From contig NC_056755.1 in the NCBI RefSeq assembly GCF_018687715.1, positions 25,560,501 to 25,624,500 of the forward strand: a stretch of 64,000 nt of DNA, read 5' to 3'. The notes beneath the pieces are model-generated. The model worked only from the letters and a program-made list of their open reading frames with translations, was not told the origin of the DNA and searched no databases. This DNA comes from Carya illinoinensis (taxonomy: Eukaryota > Streptophyta > Magnoliopsida > Fagales > Juglandaceae). The stretch's first letter is position 1; every line of letters starts with the position of its first letter. A program made the translations under genes and the position numbers. This document shows positions 1-13,000 of this stretch, piece by piece.

Positions 1-56
1 TATATGTGGACCTTACGACTTCTATTCTTGTTCTTTATCAATCTAAGAGTGAATTA

Positions 57-76
57 GTGGATTGGAATTGATCCAC
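57..76. other. Dyad GTGGAT/ATCCAC in monomer A
   Basis: Six-base arms flank an 8-nt loop (63-70). Monomer B keeps TGGAT/ATCCA (551-568) with the same loop length. Monomer C has lost it. Confidence 0.65.
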
Positions 77-136
77 GACATTTCCGTTGAAGGAATGTCA
101 TTCCAACGCCCAAGTCCCCGCCAATCGCCACCTTGG

Positions 137-152
137 TGCACATCCATGTGCA
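137..152. other. Perfect dyad TGCACAT-CC-ATGTGCA in monomer A
   Basis: Seven-base arms around a 2-nt centre. The homologous place in B (605-620) keeps 5-bp arms TGCAC/GTGCA with a 6-nt loop. In C (1088-1101) only GCAC/GTGC remains. Short dyads of this type can extrude as cruciforms or bind symmetric dimers; neither is shown here. Confidence 0.75.
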
Positions 153-169
153 TTGCAACTAATCAGCCC
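145..169 (+). other. Conserved 25-bp box, monomer A copy
   Basis: Begins CATGTGCATTGCAACT and ends AATCAGCCC. The same box occurs in B (613-637) and C (1095-1119), each with one substitution relative to A. This is far better conserved than the rest of the monomers, and it abuts the dyad at 137-152. By analogy with protein-binding boxes in other centromeric satellites it could be a binding site, but no binding protein is implied by the sequence. In units 27, 29 and 31 the T at unit position 160 inside this box is A. Confidence 0.6.
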
Positions 170-491
170 CTAACCCATGCCTTTTATATTATTTTCTCAA
201 GTGAAATCTCATGAAATGCCTCCCACCTTAACCCTTCCAGCTGATTGATAGAAATGGACGAATTGGCCCCCGAACAGACCCGCCTTTTCTTTCGTTCTTC
301 CAATCGCAGCCCACATAAGCCCCACCATCGGTTTCCATCGAGCCCAAGAAGTGCCACATGTCCTTCATGACCACAACCTGCCATTGTGAAGGTTTTAACT
401 TAAGTTGACGGCATTAACAAACTTACAGGTGATTAGTCGTCTCTAAACGATGTTTTGAGCTTAATTTTCTTATTAATTCATTCTCGCCTTT

Positions 492-950
492 TTTATACGG
501 ACCTTATGACTTTTATTGTTGTTTTTCATCATTCATAGAGTGTGAATTAGTGGATTAGAATTGATCCAACACATTTCAATAGATGGAATACAATCCCACG
601 TAGGTGCACCTGCATGTGCATTGGAACTAATCAGCCCAAAGCCCGAGCCTCTTAAACCATTTTCTCAAGGGCAATCTCACATCACATCCATCCCTCATTA
701 ACACTCCTGGTTCGTTTCAGGCATTGGACGAATTGGCTCGAACAAACCCGTCTTTTCATGAATTCTTGCGCACATACGCCAAACCATTGGTTTTCCTCGA
801 GCCTAGGATGTGCCACACGGCCCTAAAGTTCTCATTCCACCATTGTTAGGTTTCTGAATAAAGTTGAGGGCATTAATCAACTCACTAGTGATTAGTCATC
901 ACAAAACCTTGTTCGGAACATAATTGCCCTTTTAATTCTATCTCACCTTT
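492..950 (+). repeat. Monomer B of the HOR (reference copy in unit 1)
   Basis: Second monomer, 459 bp. It is 32 bp shorter than A and C, mainly through a ~24-bp gap near 596-601 (where A and C have the CCAATCGCCACC stretch) and a ~9-bp gap near 766-775. It contains the only EcoRI (760-765), XhoI (796-801) and AvrII (802-807) sites seen per HOR, and the 10-bp palindrome TCACTAGTGA (882-891). Its first 60 bp hold the two sites that define the unit haplotypes: position 506, and the GTGTG/GTG difference just after 'catagag'. Confidence 0.9.
613..637 (+). other. Conserved 25-bp box, monomer B copy
   Basis: Differs from the A copy only by C to G in 'cattgGaac'. It lies at the homologous place in B, directly after the large internal deletion of this monomer, so the box was kept while its upstream neighbour was lost. 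Confidence 0.6.
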
Positions 951-1094
951 TCTAAATGAGCCTTACAAATTTAATTGTTGTTGTTCATCCTTCATAGAGT
1001 GAATTTGAAGATTACACTTGATCCAGCACATTTCGACAAAAGGAATGTCAATGGAACAGACAAGTCACAGCCAATCGCCACCTGCGCGCACCTC

Positions 1095-1119
1095 CATGTG
1101 CATTGCAACTAATCGGCCC
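1095..1119 (+). other. Conserved 25-bp box, monomer C copy
   Basis: Differs from the A copy only by A to G in 'aatcGgccc'. It sits next to the weakened dyad GCAC/GTGC (1088-1101). Confidence 0.6.
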
Positions 1120-1351
1120 AAAAGCCAACGCCCTTTACACCATTTTCTCAAGGGAAATCTCATCAAATGCGTCCATGATTAAAGCCTTACAGCTCATTTC
1201 TAGCACTGAACGAATTGACTCGAATAAACCTATCTTTTCTATCACTGTTCCAATTGTAGCCCCCATTCAGCATACAAACGGTTTCCCTCAAGCCGAAGAA
1301 GTGCCACACGCCCCACACGTTCTCATCTCACCATGGTTGAGCTTCTAACTT

Positions 1352-1374
1352 GAGTTGAGGGCATTAATCAACTC
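1352..1374. other. Dyad GAGTTGA/TCAACTC in monomer C
   Basis: Seven-base arms with a 9-nt loop. Outside them ACTT pairs with AAGT if a 2-nt bulge is allowed. B has AGTTGA/TCAACT with the same loop (862-882). A has a degraded version around 403-424. Confidence 0.65.
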
Positions 1375-4300
1375 ACAAGTCAATAGTCATCTCTAAACCG
1401 TGTTTTCAGGTTAATTTCCTTTTTAATTCTTTCTTAGCTTATATATGTGGACCTTACGACTTCTATTCTTGTTCTTTATCAATCTAAGAGTGAATTAGTG
1501 GATTGGAATTGATCCACGACATTTCCGTTGAAGGAATGTCATTCCAACGCCCAAGTCCCCGCCAATCGCCACCTTGGTGCACATCCATGTGCATTGCAAC
1601 TAATCAGCCCCTAACCCATGCCTTTTATATTATTTTCTCAAGTGAAATCTCATGAAATGCCTCCCACCTTAACCCTTCCAGCTGATTGATAGAAATGGAC
1701 GAATTGGCCCCCGAACAGACCCGCCTTTTCTTTCGTTCTTCCAATCGCAGCCCACATAAGCCCCACCATCGGTTTCCATCGAGCCCAAGAAGTGCCACAT
1801 GTCCTTCATGACCACAACCTGCCATTGTGAAGGTTTTAACTTAAGTTGACGGCATTAACAAACTTACAGGTGATTAGTCGTCTCTAAACGATGTTTTGAG
1901 CTTAATTTTCTTATTAATTCATTCTCGCCTTTTTTATACGGACCTTATGACTTTTATTGTTGTTTTTCATCATTCATAGAGTGTGAATTAGTGGATTAGA
2001 ATTGATCCAACACATTTCAATAGATGGAATACAATCCCACGTAGGTGCACCTGCATGTGCATTGGAACTAATCAGCCCAAAGCCCGAGCCTCTTAAACCA
2101 TTTTCTCAAGGGCAATCTCACATCACATCCATCCCTCATTAACACTCCTGGTTCGTTTCAGGCATTGGACGAATTGGCTCGAACAAACCCGTCTTTTCAT
2201 GAATTCTTGCGCACATACGCCAAACCATTGGTTTTCCTCGAGCCTAGGATGTGCCACACGGCCCTAAAGTTCTCATTCCACCATTGTTAGGTTTCTGAAT
2301 AAAGTTGAGGGCATTAATCAACTCACTAGTGATTAGTCATCACAAAACCTTGTTCGGAACATAATTGCCCTTTTAATTCTATCTCACCTTTTCTAAATGA
2401 GCCTTACAAATTTAATTGTTGTTGTTCATCCTTCATAGAGTGAATTTGAAGATTACACTTGATCCAGCACATTTCGACAAAAGGAATGTCAATGGAACAG
2501 ACAAGTCACAGCCAATCGCCACCTGCGCGCACCTCCATGTGCATTGCAACTAATCGGCCCAAAAGCCAACGCCCTTTACACCATTTTCTCAAGGGAAATC
2601 TCATCAAATGCGTCCATGATTAAAGCCTTACAGCTCATTTCTAGCACTGAACGAATTGACTCGAATAAACCTATCTTTTCTATCACTGTTCCAATTGTAG
2701 CCCCCATTCAGCATACAAACGGTTTCCCTCAAGCCGAAGAAGTGCCACACGCCCCACACGTTCTCATCTCACCATGGTTGAGCTTCTAACTTGAGTTGAG
2801 GGCATTAATCAACTCACAAGTCAATAGTCATCTCTAAACCGTGTTTTCAGGTTAATTTCCTTTTTAATTCTTTCTTAGCTTATATATGTGGACCTTACGA
2901 CTTCTATTCTTGTTCTTTATCAATCTAAGAGTGAATTAGTGGATTGGAATTGATCCACGACATTTCCGTTGAAGGAATGTCATTCCAACGCCCAAGTCCC
3001 CGCCAATCGCCACCTTGGTGCACATCCATGTGCATTGCAACTAATCAGCCCCTAACCCATGCCTTTTATATTATTTTCTCAAGTGAAATCTCATGAAATG
3101 CCTCCCACCTTAACCCTTCCAGCTGATTGATAGAAATGGACGAATTGGCCCCCGAACAGACCCGCCTTTTCTTTCGTTCTTCCAATCGCAGCCCACATAA
3201 GCCCCACCATCGGTTTCCATCGAGCCCAAGAAGTGCCACATGTCCTTCATGACCACAACCTGCCATTGTGAAGGTTTTAACTTAAGTTGACGGCATTAAC
3301 AAACTTACAGGTGATTAGTCGTCTCTAAACGATGTTTTGAGCTTAATTTTCTTATTAATTCATTCTCGCCTTTTTTATACGGACCTTATGACTTTTATTG
3401 TTGTTTTTCATCATTCATAGAGTGTGAATTAGTGGATTAGAATTGATCCAACACATTTCAATAGATGGAATACAATCCCACGTAGGTGCACCTGCATGTG
3501 CATTGGAACTAATCAGCCCAAAGCCCGAGCCTCTTAAACCATTTTCTCAAGGGCAATCTCACATCACATCCATCCCTCATTAACACTCCTGGTTCGTTTC
3601 AGGCATTGGACGAATTGGCTCGAACAAACCCGTCTTTTCATGAATTCTTGCGCACATACGCCAAACCATTGGTTTTCCTCGAGCCTAGGATGTGCCACAC
3701 GGCCCTAAAGTTCTCATTCCACCATTGTTAGGTTTCTGAATAAAGTTGAGGGCATTAATCAACTCACTAGTGATTAGTCATCACAAAACCTTGTTCGGAA
3801 CATAATTGCCCTTTTAATTCTATCTCACCTTTTCTAAATGAGCCTTACAAATTTAATTGTTGTTGTTCATCCTTCATAGAGTGAATTTGAAGATTACACT
3901 TGATCCAGCACATTTCGACAAAAGGAATGTCAATGGAACAGACAAGTCACAGCCAATCGCCACCTGCGCGCACCTCCATGTGCATTGCAACTAATCGGCC
4001 CAAAAGCCAACGCCCTTTACACCATTTTCTCAAGGGAAATCTCATCAAATGCGTCCATGATTAAAGCCTTACAGCTCATTTCTAGCACTGAACGAATTGA
4101 CTCGAATAAACCTATCTTTTCTATCACTGTTCCAATTGTAGCCCCCATTCAGCATACAAACGGTTTCCCTCAAGCCGAAGAAGTGCCACACGCCCCACAC
4201 GTTCTCATCTCACCATGGTTGAGCTTCTAACTTGAGTTGAGGGCATTAATCAACTCACAAGTCAATAGTCATCTCTAAACCGTGTTTTCAGGTTAATTTC

Positions 4301-7300
4301 CTTTTTAATTCTTTCTTAGCTTATATATGTGGACCTTACGACTTCTATTCTTGTTCTTTATCAATCTAAGAGTGAATTAGTGGATTGGAATTGATCCACG
4401 ACATTTCCGTTGAAGGAATGTCATTCCAACGCCCAAGTCCCCGCCAATCGCCACCTTGGTGCACATCCATGTGCATTGCAACTAATCAGCCCCTAACCCA
4501 TGCCTTTTATATTATTTTCTCAAGTGAAATCTCATGAAATGCCTCCCACCTTAACCCTTCCAGCTGATTGATAGAAATGGACGAATTGGCCCCCGAACAG
4601 ACCCGCCTTTTCTTTCGTTCTTCCAATCGCAGCCCACATAAGCCCCACCATCGGTTTCCATCGAGCCCAAGAAGTGCCACATGTCCTTCATGACCACAAC
4701 CTGCCATTGTGAAGGTTTTAACTTAAGTTGACGGCATTAACAAACTTACAGGTGATTAGTCGTCTCTAAACGATGTTTTGAGCTTAATTTTCTTATTAAT
4801 TCATTCTCGCCTTTTTTATACGGACCTTATGACTTTTATTGTTGTTTTTCATCATTCATAGAGTGTGAATTAGTGGATTAGAATTGATCCAACACATTTC
4901 AATAGATGGAATACAATCCCACGTAGGTGCACCTGCATGTGCATTGGAACTAATCAGCCCAAAGCCCGAGCCTCTTAAACCATTTTCTCAAGGGCAATCT
5001 CACATCACATCCATCCCTCATTAACACTCCTGGTTCGTTTCAGGCATTGGACGAATTGGCTCGAACAAACCCGTCTTTTCATGAATTCTTGCGCACATAC
5101 GCCAAACCATTGGTTTTCCTCGAGCCTAGGATGTGCCACACGGCCCTAAAGTTCTCATTCCACCATTGTTAGGTTTCTGAATAAAGTTGAGGGCATTAAT
5201 CAACTCACTAGTGATTAGTCATCACAAAACCTTGTTCGGAACATAATTGCCCTTTTAATTCTATCTCACCTTTTCTAAATGAGCCTTACAAATTTAATTG
5301 TTGTTGTTCATCCTTCATAGAGTGAATTTGAAGATTACACTTGATCCAGCACATTTCGACAAAAGGAATGTCAATGGAACAGACAAGTCACAGCCAATCG
5401 CCACCTGCGCGCACCTCCATGTGCATTGCAACTAATCGGCCCAAAAGCCAACGCCCTTTACACCATTTTCTCAAGGGAAATCTCATCAAATGCGTCCATG
5501 ATTAAAGCCTTACAGCTCATTTCTAGCACTGAACGAATTGACTCGAATAAACCTATCTTTTCTATCACTGTTCCAATTGTAGCCCCCATTCAGCATACAA
5601 ACGGTTTCCCTCAAGCCGAAGAAGTGCCACACGCCCCACACGTTCTCATCTCACCATGGTTGAGCTTCTAACTTGAGTTGAGGGCATTAATCAACTCACA
5701 AGTCAATAGTCATCTCTAAACCGTGTTTTCAGGTTAATTTCCTTTTTAATTCTTTCTTAGCTTATATATGTGGACCTTACGACTTCTATTCTTGTTCTTT
5801 ATCAATCTAAGAGTGAATTAGTGGATTGGAATTGATCCACGACATTTCCGTTGAAGGAATGTCATTCCAACGCCCAAGTCCCCGCCAATCGCCACCTTGG
5901 TGCACATCCATGTGCATTGCAACTAATCAGCCCCTAACCCATGCCTTTTATATTATTTTCTCAAGTGAAATCTCATGAAATGCCTCCCACCTTAACCCTT
6001 CCAGCTGATTGATAGAAATGGACGAATTGGCCCCCGAACAGACCCGCCTTTTCTTTCGTTCTTCCAATCGCAGCCCACATAAGCCCCACCATCGGTTTCC
6101 ATCGAGCCCAAGAAGTGCCACATGTCCTTCATGACCACAACCTGCCATTGTGAAGGTTTTAACTTAAGTTGACGGCATTAACAAACTTACAGGTGATTAG
6201 TCGTCTCTAAACGATGTTTTGAGCTTAATTTTCTTATTAATTCATTCTCGCCTTTTTTATACGGACCTTATGACTTTTATTGTTGTTTTTCATCATTCAT
6301 AGAGTGTGAATTAGTGGATTAGAATTGATCCAACACATTTCAATAGATGGAATACAATCCCACGTAGGTGCACCTGCATGTGCATTGGAACTAATCAGCC
6401 CAAAGCCCGAGCCTCTTAAACCATTTTCTCAAGGGCAATCTCACATCACATCCATCCCTCATTAACACTCCTGGTTCGTTTCAGGCATTGGACGAATTGG
6501 CTCGAACAAACCCGTCTTTTCATGAATTCTTGCGCACATACGCCAAACCATTGGTTTTCCTCGAGCCTAGGATGTGCCACACGGCCCTAAAGTTCTCATT
6601 CCACCATTGTTAGGTTTCTGAATAAAGTTGAGGGCATTAATCAACTCACTAGTGATTAGTCATCACAAAACCTTGTTCGGAACATAATTGCCCTTTTAAT
6701 TCTATCTCACCTTTTCTAAATGAGCCTTACAAATTTAATTGTTGTTGTTCATCCTTCATAGAGTGAATTTGAAGATTACACTTGATCCAGCACATTTCGA
6801 CAAAAGGAATGTCAATGGAACAGACAAGTCACAGCCAATCGCCACCTGCGCGCACCTCCATGTGCATTGCAACTAATCGGCCCAAAAGCCAACGCCCTTT
6901 ACACCATTTTCTCAAGGGAAATCTCATCAAATGCGTCCATGATTAAAGCCTTACAGCTCATTTCTAGCACTGAACGAATTGACTCGAATAAACCTATCTT
7001 TTCTATCACTGTTCCAATTGTAGCCCCCATTCAGCATACAAACGGTTTCCCTCAAGCCGAAGAAGTGCCACACGCCCCACACGTTCTCATCTCACCATGG
7101 TTGAGCTTCTAACTTGAGTTGAGGGCATTAATCAACTCACAAGTCAATAGTCATCTCTAAACCGTGTTTTCAGGTTAATTTCCTTTTTAATTCTTTCTTA
7201 GCTTATATATGTGGACCTTACGACTTCTATTCTTGTTCTTTATCAATCTAAGAGTGAATTAGTGGATTGGAATTGATCCACGACATTTCCGTTGAAGGAA

Positions 7301-8646
7301 TGTCATTCCAACGCCCAAGTCCCCGCCAATCGCCACCTTGGTGCACATCCATGTGCATTGCAACTAATCAGCCCCTAACCCATGCCTTTTATATTATTTT
7401 CTCAAGTGAAATCTCATGAAATGCCTCCCACCTTAACCCTTCCAGCTGATTGATAGAAATGGACGAATTGGCCCCCGAACAGACCCGCCTTTTCTTTCGT
7501 TCTTCCAATCGCAGCCCACATAAGCCCCACCATCGGTTTCCATCGAGCCCAAGAAGTGCCACATGTCCTTCATGACCACAACCTGCCATTGTGAAGGTTT
7601 TAACTTAAGTTGACGGCATTAACAAACTTACAGGTGATTAGTCGTCTCTAAACGATGTTTTGAGCTTAATTTTCTTATTAATTCATTCTCGCCTTTTTTA
7701 TACGGACCTTATGACTTTTATTGTTGTTTTTCATCATTCATAGAGTGTGAATTAGTGGATTAGAATTGATCCAACACATTTCAATAGATGGAATACAATC
7801 CCACGTAGGTGCACCTGCATGTGCATTGGAACTAATCAGCCCAAAGCCCGAGCCTCTTAAACCATTTTCTCAAGGGCAATCTCACATCACATCCATCCCT
7901 CATTAACACTCCTGGTTCGTTTCAGGCATTGGACGAATTGGCTCGAACAAACCCGTCTTTTCATGAATTCTTGCGCACATACGCCAAACCATTGGTTTTC
8001 CTCGAGCCTAGGATGTGCCACACGGCCCTAAAGTTCTCATTCCACCATTGTTAGGTTTCTGAATAAAGTTGAGGGCATTAATCAACTCACTAGTGATTAG
8101 TCATCACAAAACCTTGTTCGGAACATAATTGCCCTTTTAATTCTATCTCACCTTTTCTAAATGAGCCTTACAAATTTAATTGTTGTTGTTCATCCTTCAT
8201 AGAGTGAATTTGAAGATTACACTTGATCCAGCACATTTCGACAAAAGGAATGTCAATGGAACAGACAAGTCACAGCCAATCGCCACCTGCGCGCACCTCC
8301 ATGTGCATTGCAACTAATCGGCCCAAAAGCCAACGCCCTTTACACCATTTTCTCAAGGGAAATCTCATCAAATGCGTCCATGATTAAAGCCTTACAGCTC
8401 ATTTCTAGCACTGAACGAATTGACTCGAATAAACCTATCTTTTCTATCACTGTTCCAATTGTAGCCCCCATTCAGCATACAAACGGTTTCCCTCAAGCCG
8501 AAGAAGTGCCACACGCCCCACACGTTCTCATCTCACCATGGTTGAGCTTCTAACTTGAGTTGAGGGCATTAATCAACTCACAAGTCAATAGTCATCTCTA
8601 AACCGTGTTTTCAGGTTAATTTCCTTTTTAATTCTTTCTTAGCTTA

Positions 8647-10088
8647 TATATGTGGACCTTACGACTTCTATTCTTGTTCTTTATCAATCTAAGAGTGAAT
8701 TAGTGGATTGGAATTGATCCACGACATTTCCGTTGAAGGAATGTCATTCCAACGCCCAAGTCCCCGCCAATCGCCACCTTGGTGCACATCCATGTGCATT
8801 GCAACTAATCAGCCCCTAACCCATGCCTTTTATATTATTTTCTCAAGTGAAATCTCATGAAATGCCTCCCACCTTAACCCTTCCAGCTGATTGATAGAAA
8901 TGGACGAATTGGCCCCCGAACAGACCCGCCTTTTCTTTCGTTCTTCCAATCGCAGCCCACATAAGCCCCACCATCGGTTTCCATCGAGCCCAAGAAGTGC
9001 CACATGTCCTTCATGACCACAACCTGCCATTGTGAAGGTTTTAACTTAAGTTGACGGCATTAACAAACTTACAGGTGATTAGTCGTCTCTAAACGATGTT
9101 TTGAGCTTAATTTTCTTATTAATTCATTCTCGCCTTTTTTTATACGGACCTTATGACTTTTATTGTTGTTTTTCATCATTCATAGAGTGTGAATTAGTGG
9201 ATTAGAATTGATCCAACACATTTCAATAGATGGAATACAATCCCACGTAGGTGCACCTGCATGTGCATTGGAACTAATCAGCCCAAAGCCCGAGCCTCTT
9301 AAACCATTTTCTCAAGGGCAATCTCACATCACATCCATCCCTCATTAACACTCCTGGTTCGTTTCAGGCATTGGACGAATTGGCTCGAACAAACCCGTCT
9401 TTTCATGAATTCTTGCGCACATACGCCAAACCATTGGTTTTCCTCGAGCCTAGGATGTGCCACACGGCCCTAAAGTTCTCATTCCACCATTGTTAGGTTT
9501 CTGAATAAAGTTGAGGGCATTAATCAACTCACTAGTGATTAGTCATCACAAAACCTTGTTCGGAACATAATTGCCCTTTTAATTCTATCTCACCTTTTCT
9601 AAATGAGCCTTACAAATTTAATTGTTGTTGTTCATCCTTCATAGAGTGAATTTGAAGATTACACTTGATCCAGCACATTTCGACAAAAGGAATGTCAATG
9701 GAACAGACAAGTCACAGCCAATCGCCACCTGCGCGCACCTCCATGTGCATTGCAACTAATCGGCCCAAAAGCCAACGCCCTTTACACCATTTTCTCAAGG
9801 GAAATCTCATCAAATGCGTCCATGATTAAAGCCTTACAGCTCATTTCTAGCACTGAACGAATTGACTCGAATAAACCTATCTTTTCTATCACTGTTCCAA
9901 TTGTAGCCCCCATTCAGCATACAAACGGTTTCCCTCAAGCCGAAGAAGTGCCACACGCCCCACACGTTCTCATCTCACCATGGTTGAGCTTCTAACTTGA
10001 GTTGAGGGCATTAATCAACTCACAAGTCAATAGTCATCTCTAAACCGTGTTTTCAGGTTAATTTCCTTTTTAATTCTTTCTTAGCTTA
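8647..10088 (+). repeat. Unit 7, type I, 1442 bp
   Basis: One extra T in the T-run at the A/B boundary (seven T at 9135-9141 instead of six). Otherwise like its neighbours. Confidence 0.93.
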
Positions 10089-13000
10089 TATATGTGGACC
10101 TTACGACTTCTATTCTTGTTCTTTATCAATCTAAGAGTGAATTAGTGGATTGGAATTGATCCACGACATTTCCGTTGAAGGAATGTCATTCCAACGCCCA
10201 AGTCCCCGCCAATCGCCACCTTGGTGCACATCCATGTGCATTGCAACTAATCAGCCCCTAACCCATGCCTTTTATATTATTTTCTCAAGTGAAATCTCAT
10301 GAAATGCCTCCCACCTTAACCCTTCCAGCTGATTGATAGAAATGGACGAATTGGCCCCCGAACAGACCCGCCTTTTCTTTCGTTCTTCCAATCGCAGCCC
10401 ACATAAGCCCCACCATCGGTTTCCATCGAGCCCAAGAAGTGCCACATGTCCTTCATGACCACAACCTGCCATTGTGAAGGTTTTAACTTAAGTTGACGGC
10501 ATTAACAAACTTACAGGTGATTAGTCGTCTCTAAACGATGTTTTGAGCTTAATTTTCTTATTAATTCATTCTCGCCTTTTTTATACGGACCTTATGACTT
10601 TTATTGTTGTTTTTCATCATTCATAGAGTGTGAATTAGTGGATTAGAATTGATCCAACACATTTCAATAGATGGAATACAATCCCACGTAGGTGCACCTG
10701 CATGTGCATTGGAACTAATCAGCCCAAAGCCCGAGCCTCTTAAACCATTTTCTCAAGGGCAATCTCACATCACATCCATCCCTCATTAACACTCCTGGTT
10801 CGTTTCAGGCATTGGACGAATTGGCTCGAACAAACCCGTCTTTTCATGAATTCTTGCGCACATACGCCAAACCATTGGTTTTCCTCGAGCCTAGGATGTG
10901 CCACACGGCCCTAAAGTTCTCATTCCACCATTGTTAGGTTTCTGAATAAAGTTGAGGGCATTAATCAACTCACTAGTGATTAGTCATCACAAAACCTTGT
11001 TCGGAACATAATTGCCCTTTTAATTCTATCTCACCTTTTCTAAATGAGCCTTACAAATTTAATTGTTGTTGTTCATCCTTCATAGAGTGAATTTGAAGAT
11101 TACACTTGATCCAGCACATTTCGACAAAAGGAATGTCAATGGAACAGACAAGTCACAGCCAATCGCCACCTGCGCGCACCTCCATGTGCATTGCAACTAA
11201 TCGGCCCAAAAGCCAACGCCCTTTACACCATTTTCTCAAGGGAAATCTCATCAAATGCGTCCATGATTAAAGCCTTACAGCTCATTTCTAGCACTGAACG
11301 AATTGACTCGAATAAACCTATCTTTTCTATCACTGTTCCAATTGTAGCCCCCATTCAGCATACAAACGGTTTCCCTCAAGCCGAAGAAGTGCCACACGCC
11401 CCACACGTTCTCATCTCACCATGGTTGAGCTTCTAACTTGAGTTGAGGGCATTAATCAACTCACAAGTCAATAGTCATCTCTAAACCGTGTTTTCAGGTT
11501 AATTTCCTTTTTAATTCTTTCTTAGCTTATATATGTGGACCTTACGACTTCTATTCTTGTTCTTTATCAATCTAAGAGTGAATTAGTGGATTGGAATTGA
11601 TCCACGACATTTCCGTTGAAGGAATGTCATTCCAACGCCCAAGTCCCCGCCAATCGCCACCTTGGTGCACATCCATGTGCATTGCAACTAATCAGCCCCT
11701 AACCCATGCCTTTTATATTATTTTCTCAAGTGAAATCTCATGAAATGCCTCCCACCTTAACCCTTCCAGCTGATTGATAGAAATGGACGAATTGGCCCCC
11801 GAACAGACCCGCCTTTTCTTTCGTTCTTCCAATCGCAGCCCACATAAGCCCCACCATCGGTTTCCATCGAGCCCAAGAAGTGCCACATGTCCTTCATGAC
11901 CACAACCTGCCATTGTGAAGGTTTTAACTTAAGTTGACGGCATTAACAAACTTACAGGTGATTAGTCGTCTCTAAACGATGTTTTGAGCTTAATTTTCTT
12001 ATTAATTCATTCTCGCCTTTTTTATACGGACCTTATGACTTTTATTGTTGTTTTTCATCATTCATAGAGTGTGAATTAGTGGATTAGAATTGATCCAACA
12101 CATTTCAATAGATGGAATACAATCCCACGTAGGTGCACCTGCATGTGCATTGGAACTAATCAGCCCAAAGCCCGAGCCTCTTAAACCATTTTCTCAAGGG
12201 CAATCTCACATCACATCCATCCCTCATTAACACTCCTGGTTCGTTTCAGGCATTGGACGAATTGGCTCGAACAAACCCGTCTTTTCATGAATTCTTGCGC
12301 ACATACGCCAAACCATTGGTTTTCCTCGAGCCTAGGATGTGCCACACGGCCCTAAAGTTCTCATTCCACCATTGTTAGGTTTCTGAATAAAGTTGAGGGC
12401 ATTAATCAACTCACTAGTGATTAGTCATCACAAAACCTTGTTCGGAACATAATTGCCCTTTTAATTCTATCTCACCTTTTCTAAATGAGCCTTACAAATT
12501 TAATTGTTGTTGTTCATCCTTCATAGAGTGAATTTGAAGATTACACTTGATCCAGCACATTTCGACAAAAGGAATGTCAATGGAACAGACAAGTCACAGC
12601 CAATCGCCACCTGCGCGCACCTCCATGTGCATTGCAACTAATCGGCCCAAAAGCCAACGCCCTTTACACCATTTTCTCAAGGGAAATCTCATCAAATGCG
12701 TCCATGATTAAAGCCTTACAGCTCATTTCTAGCACTGAACGAATTGACTCGAATAAACCTATCTTTTCTATCACTGTTCCAATTGTAGCCCCCATTCAGC
12801 ATACAAACGGTTTCCCTCAAGCCGAAGAAGTGCCACACGCCCCACACGTTCTCATCTCACCATGGTTGAGCTTCTAACTTGAGTTGAGGGCATTAATCAA
12901 CTCACAAGTCAATAGTCATCTCTAAACCGTGTTTTCAGGTTAATTTCCTTTTTAATTCTTTCTTAGCTTATATATGTGGACCTTACGACTTCTATTCTTG

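Larger units (their letters stand above)
1..491 (+). repeat. Monomer A of the HOR (reference copy in unit 1)
   Basis: First of three related monomers, 491 bp, with boundaries set by aligning the shared 'gga/gag-CCTTA' start seen at 11, 502 and 961. It carries the best dyads of the unit: GTGGAT/ATCCAC (57-76), GGAATG-T-CATTCC (92-104), TGCACAT-CC-ATGTGCA (137-152) and the 10-bp palindrome AACTTAAGTT (397-406). The minus-strand 66-codon open frame at 184-384 starts with Met but resembles nothing known. It persists only because the array is homogenised, so I do not call it a gene. Confidence 0.9.
951..1441 (+). repeat. Monomer C of the HOR (reference copy in unit 1)
   Basis: Third monomer, 491 bp, collinear with A and without B's deletions. 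It has a GAGTTGA/TCAACTC hairpin with a 9-nt loop (1352-1374) that can extend outward with a 2-nt bulge, and an ACCATGGT palindrome carrying the unit's only NcoI site (1331-1336). The plus-strand 81-codon frame at 1103-1348 has no recognisable domain and no start or splice context, so it is not called a gene. The C-to-A boundary contains 'cttatatatgtgg'. Confidence 0.9.
1..8646 (+). repeat. Units 1-6, uniform type I block
   Basis: Six units of exactly 1441 bp with no difference noticed between them. All carry A at unit position 506 ('ccttAtgac') and the GTGTG form ('gagtgtgaatt'). Confidence 0.93.

Noticed and set aside
167..176. CCCCTAACCC, resembling telomeric repeat
   Set aside because: A single partial motif inside monomer A, not tandem and not retained in B or C.
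184..384. Minus-strand 66-codon open frame repeated in nearly every unit
   Set aside because: No recognisable domain or gene context. Its conservation is explained by array homogenisation, it tolerates a codon change (units 29 and 31) and a frameshift (unit 35), and monomers B and C have no matching frame.
709..719. Pol III B-box-like GGTTCGTTTCA in monomer B
   Set aside because: Two mismatches to GGTTCGANNCC and no convincing A box upstream. A tRNA-derived element or Pol III promoter is not supported.
80..1050. CENP-B box
   Set aside because: Compared with the pattern TTCG-N4-A-N2-CGGG on both strands. Candidates near 716 and 1037 match only the first half, and none has the second half.
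1103..1348. Plus-strand 81-codon open frame repeated in nearly every unit
   Set aside because: Same reasoning. Single-base insertions in units 16 and 35 destroy it, and the homologous stretches of A and B do not encode it. The copies at 62614-62859 and 63391-63636 are simply the inverted monomers.
1436..1450. TATA-like 'cttatatatgtgg' at each C/A boundary
   Set aside because: AT-rich words are expected by chance. No start site, downstream gene or other promoter element is visible, although satellite transcription cannot be excluded.
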